This document shows positions 59,127 through 64,000 of a stretch of 64,000 nucleotides of DNA, piece after piece. The first letter of the stretch is position 1, and every line of letters begins with the position of its first letter. Both the position numbers and the translations under genes were made by a program. Origin of the DNA: Ciona savignyi (taxonomy: Eukaryota; Chordata; Ascidiacea; Phlebobranchia; Cionidae); contig CH001360.1 in NCBI GenBank assembly GCA_000149265.1, positions 26,851-90,850 of the forward strand, written 5' to 3'. The notes below the pieces were generated by a model, which was not told the origin of the DNA, made no database searches, and saw only the letters and a list, made by a program, of their open reading frames with translations.

Positions 59127-59659
59127 CCTAGGACTACGAATTTTTTGGAAGTCAAATAAAATTAACCAGGTGGCTCTGGATTGCAGTTATCAAGAACACA
59201 CAATTACCTAGCAATTAGTATTTGAAATAGGCAGAAACAAAAAAAATTAAAAAAACTAAAAACTATTATTAAAATGATTTAAAAAAACAAACAAAAATAA
59301 ACTCCTGATCGTAAAAGATTTTTTCTTTCTTCGTTCGTCAGGATTTCCACGGCGAATCTTCACTTAGGCTGTAGAAAACGACTTCTTCTGGTTGTTCACG
59401 CAGATTCCTGTCGAGGTCTTGGCTCAATCGGGTGATTTAGACAGTTCTTAATCTTGAATAATATATGTCGCTGACTTCAGTTGATGATGACAAAACACTT
59501 CAGGCGGTTTCTTCTATAAACAGTTCTAGGCGGTAACTTCAAGTTTCTTTCTCTATAAGCGGGTTTTTTAGTTCTTTTACAACTTCGAAATGAAGCTTCT
59601 TCGTTTACACACTTTTCTTCGGTAAGGTTGCGCGTTCATATCACGTCGGGTGCAACAAT

Positions 59660-60138
59660 TTAGCACCCCTACTTTTCTTTTATGCTTCTTATCGGGGCAA
59701 GCGCATTTGGCCGCTTGTTGCTAAACCAAAAGGTCACTTTAGGCTGTCCTTTCCAGTTTGTAAAGTCGGTGCTTGTCTTAGTCTGACTCCAGTAACTTAC
59801 AGCATATAATTCAGACAATAGACTATAGACTCACGGTAATATTTTATTCTGTAAGCTGCATTCTATTACTTAGAATGCAGCGCATATAACGCGATTGGTG
59901 GCAATATTTTGTACGTTTACATACACGGCAATATATAGCAAAGTGGGGAGACATTTCGATGCCCATTTTAATTGGGATAATCACTGGCGTTTTAAGTACA
60001 AAAGGCGGTGTAGTTGTCGTAAATACGATGCAAATGACATGTTAGATATACGTCGTTCACAAACGGGTTCTACAAACAGTATACGTGATCATTATACATA
60101 AAAATTATATTAGTTCCCGAAAGCATCGATTCACCACA
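59660..60138 (-). repeat. 5' LTR
   Basis: Element-orientation 5' repeat. Its inner edge faces the primer-binding-like sequence at about 59640-59657. Confidence 0.95.
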
Positions 60139-60144
60139 ACTATT

Positions 60145-60255
60145 TGTGTGAAAACTAACTCTAAGCTCTAACGATAATCTCAACCCCAACACTAATCTCA
60201 ACTCTAACCCCAACCTTAACGCTAATCTCTACCTGAACACTAATCCTAACCCAAC
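60145..60255. mobile_element. Telomere-like repeat fragment (family M)
   Basis: AAAACTAACTCTAAGCTCTA and a run of AATCTCAACCCCAACACTAA-type units ending CTAATCCTAACCC. It has the interior of family M without clear ends. Confidence 0.6.
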
Positions 60256-60828
60256 TAGTCAACCACGGGGTCGTTGTACATTGCACCAGTATTGATATAA
60301 TACCGGTACTTAATCTGTGAATAACAGTTTACTAACTGCTGCCTTTATATTCATCATACCGCATATTGTTTTTCTAGATTTTCTGGATCTTGAACAAGGA
60401 GGTGCGGTTTGAAAATCATCTTCACTATCTAAACTGTCTTCCAACTTGACAACAACTGAAGACTAAAATAAAACCACTGTTAACAAAACATTCTGTTTGA
60501 TTAGGTCTATGCTGTATGCTAACTGAATAGGCTAGTAGGCTATTGCGTAAGCCAAATTTACTAACATATACCACAGGCCTAGCTGTAACTAAAGTAAACA
60601 TTTTTGGTATTTCTCCTTACGAACCAAAGTAACCGTACACAGGCCTATGCTATGATTTACGGTATATAAATGTACTTACAGACATCCTTTATTCGCAATC
60701 TATTGAACGAAGGTCAATCAAATATTTTAAATGTTTTCCTGTAAAACAAAAGTAGTGAGAAAGGTTATAAAATGAAACCAACGCCATTGCTCAACTTAGC
60801 AGACGACGTGGTCGGTGGACTGCAAAAC

Positions 60829-60903
60829 AAAACTTTTTTCTTTTTGTCGTTCCGCATGAAACACTCTCTCCTAGGAATTCCTCGATGCCATGCAGCTTCT
60901 ACC
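60829..60903 (-). repeat. Right terminal inverted repeat of the MULE
   Basis: Reverse complement of 51276-51349, ending GATGCCATGCAGCTTCTACC, followed by the target copy TAATTTTGC (60904-60912). Confidence 0.93.
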
Positions 60904-61015
60904 TAATTTTGCAGTATAGTCTTTCTATGTTATAGTTTTTCCTTTTGTAATTCCGTACATAAATACATGTTTTTTAGTTACTTCAAACTACTAATAAAGA
61001 AATTGATTGCGTCAG

Positions 61016-61243
61016 GTCCGACAGATTAGGCTGATGGGTAAGTGCGTCGCCTTTTAGTCGAAGGGTTGCGGGTACGAAACTGATCGCCAGTTAGTCGGTT
61101 TTGTCCTTGGGCAGGGTACATAATATTAAAAGAAACCTACGAATCATACACAACACACTGAAATACCTCCTGTAACGCACTTGTCCGTTTGTTAAAGGAC
61201 AATTGCGTTTTACCATTCACGGCGATAAAGCATGAATATCCCT
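61016..61243 (+). mobile_element. SINE-B copy
   Basis: TCCGACAGATTAGGCTGATG head, GTCGAAGGGTTGCGGGTACG (B-box-like), and a diverged tail ending AAGCATGAATATCCCTTA. Confidence 0.8.
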
Positions 61244-61438
61244 TATTGGCTTATGATATAGAATTTTGTAAGTTTGTACTGCTGTAACACTTACACATAT
61301 ACATAATATATATTTATATATAATGCAGGTTGAAAAAATTGTAGTTTAGGACGAAGTAGTTGTCCATTTGCGCATTTTAATATTTTCAGTTTCCGTTTTG
61401 TGCCTTTAGTTATCAGTTGTGCTTTAATCGGGTGACTC

Positions 61439-61512
61439 TAAATACCCAGTGTGGGCACCCTAACTCTAATCCTGACCCTAACTATGGCACACTGCCCACA
61501 CTGGGTATTTAA
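61439..61512. repeat. Small inverted-repeat element upstream of WDR18
   Basis: AAATACCCAGTGTGGGCA and TGCCCACACTGGGTATTT are exact inverted ends around a core with CCCTAACTCTAATCCTGACC. It lies about 110 bp before the WDR18 ATG. Confidence 0.88.
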
Positions 61513-61621
61513 ATGAACCGCTTTAATCTTTAAGTGCTTAACCTTTTTTGTATTTTGCCATTAGCAGCGTAGACATAGGGTAGACTGCCGGTAATATTGT
61601 AATCTCATTAGGCGGCATATA

Positions 61622-62941
61622 ATGGAGGTTTTGTACATTACTGATTCCTCTGCAAATCAGCATAATATCTGCGCAATTAACACTGGGAATGGTCAAAACA
61701 TCACTTCATACAAAGGAGGTACCTCCGAAAAAAACACAGTCTGTGTCATTAACGATGATTATATTGTTGGTGCTTCTCCAAAGAAAGCTGTTTTAAATGT
61801 ATTTGAATTGAGCAGAAAAGGCCAACATGCAAAGAAAATTGTTACTCCTGGAGTTGTAAAATCTTTATGTGTCAGTAACGATTGTTTCCATATTGCTGCT
61901 GGGATCGAACAAAATGTGTTTCTGTGGGACTTGTCGAGTGGAGAGCTTCTGGCAACTATGTCGCGCCATTACCAAGATGTGACATGTTTAAAGTTTACTT
62001 TCGACGGGTTATATCTGGTTTCAAGCGGACTAGACGGGATAGTATCAGTTTGGAAAATAATGGATCATATCGACATTTCCAAGCAAGATTCAATGAAATC
62101 AAACGAGCCGTTCAGATGCTGGTCCTCACATGCCTTGGCTGTGACCCAAGTTTGTGTTAGCACCCTTGGTTATCGTGTTTACACTTCATCCTTGGATCAA
62201 AGTGTGAAAATTCATGATATACTTGTGGGAGAAACACTCCTCACAGTTGTTTTTGACACAGCTGTGACTTCACTGGCTGTCGATTCTGTCGATTTCTATC
62301 TATATGCGGGTGGTTTTAACGGGAGAATTTACTCTGTGGATTTAACAGCTTCCGCAAAGAAATTGCAAAGACAAAACAACAAGTCCATAAATTTTGAGAC
62401 AGAAAACTCTGATGACGCATCTGTTCAGCCAATACACGGTCACACACGAACTGTGACATGCCTAACCCGAAACACAGACTGCAGCCTATTGGTTTCTGGT
62501 TCTTTGGACGGCGAAGTTAAAGTTTGGGATGTTCTAAGTGGACAATGCTTAAGAACTGTCAATCAAAAAGGATCCATTACTAATCTATTGTTAACACTAA
62601 CTCCATTTTCACTTTCGTCTGTTAATCATAAACCATCTGTACCTTTCCCAAAATTAGCTCATTCTGTGTATGATGGCAGTGAAACAGATAAAAGTGCAAA
62701 ATTGCATGGACTAGGTAAAGGTACATCTCATGAACCTTCAATTCAGTCACGTGTGGATGTTATTAATTCTGCCTTGTTCGACCGCACTGATTGCAGAAAT
62801 GACCGTGGTAGTAAAAGCTTTGATCATAATGCAAAACAAGAAGCTTTAGAGCGAGAAATATTGTATCTTAAATCCGAAAACCATAAACTGTATGAATTCG
62901 CCTTAAATAATTTAGTACAATCGCAAAATGAAAATGAGTAA
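61622..62941 (+). CDS. WDR18: WD repeat protein 18 (Ipi3 homologue)
   Basis: Single-exon 439-aa WD40 beta-propeller protein. WDR18/Ipi3 works with PELP1 and TEX10 (Rix1 complex) in 60S ribosomal subunit maturation. Family matches: MEVLYITDSSANQHNI at the start; FLWDLSSGELLATMSRHYQD; SSGLDGIVSVWK; TSSLDQSVKIHDI; SGSLDGEVKVWDVLSGQCLR. Further on comes a conserved LTPFSLSSVNHKPSVPFPKL segment and a C-terminal coiled coil (ALEREILYLKSENHKLYEF). Length equals vertebrate WDR18 (about 430 aa). The next gene, SVIP, starts 100 bp after this stop on the same strand. Confidence 0.97.
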   Translation: MEVLYITDSSANQHNICAINTGNGQNITSYKGGTSEKNTVCVINDDYIVGASPKKAVLNVFELSRKGQHAKKIVTPGVVKSLCVSNDCFHIAAGIEQNVFLWDLSSGELLATMSRHYQDVTCLKFTFDGLYLVSSGLDGIVSVWKIMDHIDISKQDSMKSNEPFRCWSSHALAVTQVCVSTLGYRVYTSSLDQSVKIHDILVGETLLTVVFDTAVTSLAVDSVDFYLYAGGFNGRIYSVDLTASAKKLQRQNNKSINFETENSDDASVQPIHGHTRTVTCLTRNTDCSLLVSGSLDGEVKVWDVLSGQCLRTVNQKGSITNLLLTLTPFSLSSVNHKPSVPFPKLAHSVYDGSETDKSAKLHGLGKGTSHEPSIQSRVDVINSALFDRTDCRNDRGSKSFDHNAKQEALEREILYLKSENHKLYEFALNNLVQSQNENE

Positions 62942-62981
62942 TGCTTTAAAATAGAAAAAAATTGCATAACAGATTTTGAAT

Positions 62982-62994
62982 GTTTTCAATTCAG
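62982..62994 (+). promoter_or_regulatory. Acceptor-like site between WDR18 and SVIP
   Basis: TTTTCAATTCAG ends at 62994, 53 nt after the WDR18 stop and 47 nt before the SVIP ATG. No upstream exon for SVIP fits in this gap, so it is a candidate spliced-leader trans-splice acceptor for the second cistron. Confidence 0.5.
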
Positions 62995-63041
62995 GAAAAA
63001 ATACATGCGGACCCTGTTTTAGGGATACTTTAAGCAACAGT

Positions 63042-63203
63042 ATGGGTTCTTTAGTTTCATGCTGCCTTGGCGAAGACGGTTCATATGAAACTCCGGATCC
63101 AGAAGTACGGCGGCAGCAGATGTTAGATGCAGCAGAGAAAAGAAAAGTTGTAGCGGAGAAACGGGGAATTAAAAATCCAGAAAGTGTTCGAGAGCGACAA
63201 AGG
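63042..63203 (+). CDS. SVIP: Small VCP/p97-interacting protein, first exon
   Basis: ATG at 63042 encodes MGSLVSCCLGEDGSYETPDP, then RRQQMLDAAEKRKVVAEKRG and ESVRERQR, up to a GTTTGT donor at 63204 (54 codons). MGxxxS at the start is an N-myristoylation signal, and Cys7-Cys8 could be palmitoylated, as in vertebrate SVIP. The arginine/alanine-rich helix matches the VCP-interacting motif (AAERR-type) that binds the p97 N domain. SVIP inhibits ER-associated degradation and acts on lysosome and ER membranes. Vertebrate SVIP is about 77 aa, so about 20 residues remain; I did not find the closing exon in 63204-64000. Confidence 0.85.
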
Positions 63204-64000
63204 GTTTGTTACGCTTTTCTTTTTACCACTTTGTGTACCCAGGTTTATTCATTCATTAGTATTATAGCCAGGTTGTTTAAAGCCTGGTTTTGCGAATGAA
63301 TTGTGAATATCTTGGGTTTAATGTTGTTGTGCTAAAGCCTAAAATACATTTTGAGATGTAAATTTCTTGTGGTTTCAATGCCGTTTTTTTATGTTTAATG
63401 GTATAGTGTTTGTGCCAACTATGTGCTATGATGCTTTATGTATCTATTTTTTGTTTATCACTAGTGTCTTTTTTATTCCTTTTGAGATCCAAATATTTAT
63501 TTTGACTATTGTTAAATCTCCATTTTCTTTATCTCGAGGATATATAAGAGAGTGTTCTTACAGCGGTAACCGCATGTCCACATGCCTGAGCTATTGTAGA
63601 GTGTTGTAAATTTTTGAGACCATTATCCAGTGGGTTTAGCTGATTTTGGTTAATTCCTTGCCGAAGCACACAAATGTTAAACAAGATTACTAATTTTCAA
63701 AAATGTCCATTAACTGGGAAAAAATCCTACGGTGTTTTGGTGTTTTTAAAGATTACGGTGTTTTGGTGTTTTTAAAGCCATTAAAGTGTGTTGTTAGTGT
63801 TGGTGTTTTTGATTGCATAAACTTTTTCAACATCCATTACGAATCCAGTAGTTTAAAATAAAATCTGTAAACTGCCCTACTAAAGAACACCTGATTTTTC
63901 TACTAACATTCCTGCGCTAAATTAATCGGCTGGACCACTTTGGTTTTGGGCTTTATGATTTTTTACACCCCAAAGACTTTGGTCCGTCACGAATATACTA
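63204..64000 (+). other. SVIP intron or downstream DNA
   Basis: AT-rich with no exon recognised. CGGTGTTTTGGTGTTTTTAAAG occurs as an imperfect direct repeat near 63730-63780. Confidence 0.4.

Larger units (their letters stand above)
56997..60138 (-). mobile_element. Non-autonomous LTR retrotransposon nested in the MULE
   Basis: Two 479-bp direct repeats (56997-57475 and 59660-60138) differ at only two positions noticed, and are flanked by a 5-bp target duplication ACTAT (56992-56996 and 60139-60143). In element orientation (minus strand) the LTR starts TGTGGTGAATCGATG and ends GGGGTGCTAA. Next to the 5' LTR lies TGTTGCACCCGACGTGA, which resembles a primer-binding site for a tRNA 3' end with one mismatch at the expected TGG. 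Before the 3' LTR lies GGAAAAAGGGAGA, a polypurine tract. The 2.2-kb interior encodes only one ORF and no reverse transcriptase or integrase. Confidence 0.95.
52794..60685 (-). pseudogene. MULE transposase with SWIM zinc finger, ten exons, decayed
   Basis: Exons: 60685-60680 (ATG TCT), 60462-60360, 56816-56679, 56336-56167, 55921-55799, 55633-54796, 54575-54337, 54174-54104, 53871-53767, 53673-52794. Junction phases agree. Exon 6 carries the MULE catalytic region: YWCCLDATYKTSKYALPLFF, and LTDFDNEEINAFEEVF with the second Asp. Exon 7 begins LLCDFHRKQAWKRW, exon 8 has RWIWGFKKYHFKYT, and exon 10 has the SWIM finger CQCRSWERSLLPCKHM (CxCx9CxH). Breaks: an in-frame TGA at 55342-55340; a 17-bp tandem duplication (53635-53668) that shifts frame and brings a TAG early in exon 10; and a frame change near 52985 at a G run, after which the frame stays open to 52794. 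A 35-bp tandem duplication lies at about 52867-52938. Such a protein would excise and insert the element; this copy looks inactive. The exon 6 acceptor is the least certain boundary. Confidence 0.88.
51276..60903 (-). mobile_element. Mutator-like (MULE) DNA transposon, 9.6 kb including nested LTR element
   Basis: Terminal inverted repeats of about 75 bp begin GGTAGAAGCTGCATGGCATC at 51276, and its reverse complement ends at 60903. They are nearly identical across 51276-51349 and 60829-60903. Both ends are flanked by the same nonamer, TAATTTTGC (51267-51275 and 60904-60912). A 9-bp duplication and a MULE-domain transposase with a SWIM finger define the superfamily. The transposase is on the minus strand, starting about 220 bp inside the right repeat. 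Without the LTR insertion the element is about 6.5 kb. It has also collected a SINE-B (52078-52345), a SINE-B tail (56901-56990), a family M fragment (60145-60255) and a hAT-type end (51762). Confidence 0.94.

Overview
The window reads as a compact chordate genome, most likely an ascidian tunicate of the Ciona type. The genes are clear animal orthologues (TNPO3, SH3BP5, LRRC51, linker histone H1, WDR18, SVIP). Introns are short with GT-AG ends, intergenic DNA is AT-rich, and two tRNA-derived SINE families recur throughout, inside introns as well. A 100-N assembly gap lies at 12468-12567. The species call is inference; exon chains and transposon boundaries come from reading splice signals, codon phase, terminal repeats and target duplications by eye.

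Layout. 1-4.6 kb: first five coding exons of transportin-3 on the minus strand, running off the left edge, with MITEs in the introns. 6.4-7.5 kb: a two-exon secreted prohormone-like gene (minus) containing two short peptides ending in YFV between KK sites; two further weak peptide-like ORFs lie at 8.4 and 9.5 kb. 10.3-11.2 kb: an approximately 155-bp satellite. 11.7-13 kb: a candidate first exon, tandem SINEs, the gap and an unidentified ORF. 13.7-18.7 kb: SH3BP5 family gene (minus). 19-25.6 kb: gene-poor, with hAT-type MITEs, SINEs and a large inverted repeat. 25.7-33.3 kb: an 11-exon gene (plus) for a signal peptide-pentraxin-ZP-transmembrane protein, with an apparent one-base deletion in exon 7. 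35.1-39.0 kb: LRRC51 (plus). 40.76 kb: an unusual inverted array of 16-bp repeats. 41.6-42.2 kb: intronless linker histone H1 (minus). 42.2-51.2 kb: mostly repeats and unassigned DNA. 51.28-60.90 kb: a complete Mutator-like (MULE) DNA transposon with about 75-bp terminal inverted repeats and a perfect 9-bp target duplication; it carries a decayed ten-exon transposase with a SWIM zinc finger, and a young 3.1-kb LTR element is nested in its second intron. 61.6-63.2 kb: WDR18 directly followed by SVIP in the same orientation, a candidate trans-spliced operon.

The host genes do not form one pathway. The most informative parts are the YFV prohormone, the pentraxin-ZP surface protein, the nested MULE/LTR structure, and the SINE insertion that duplicated a splice acceptor in LRRC51.
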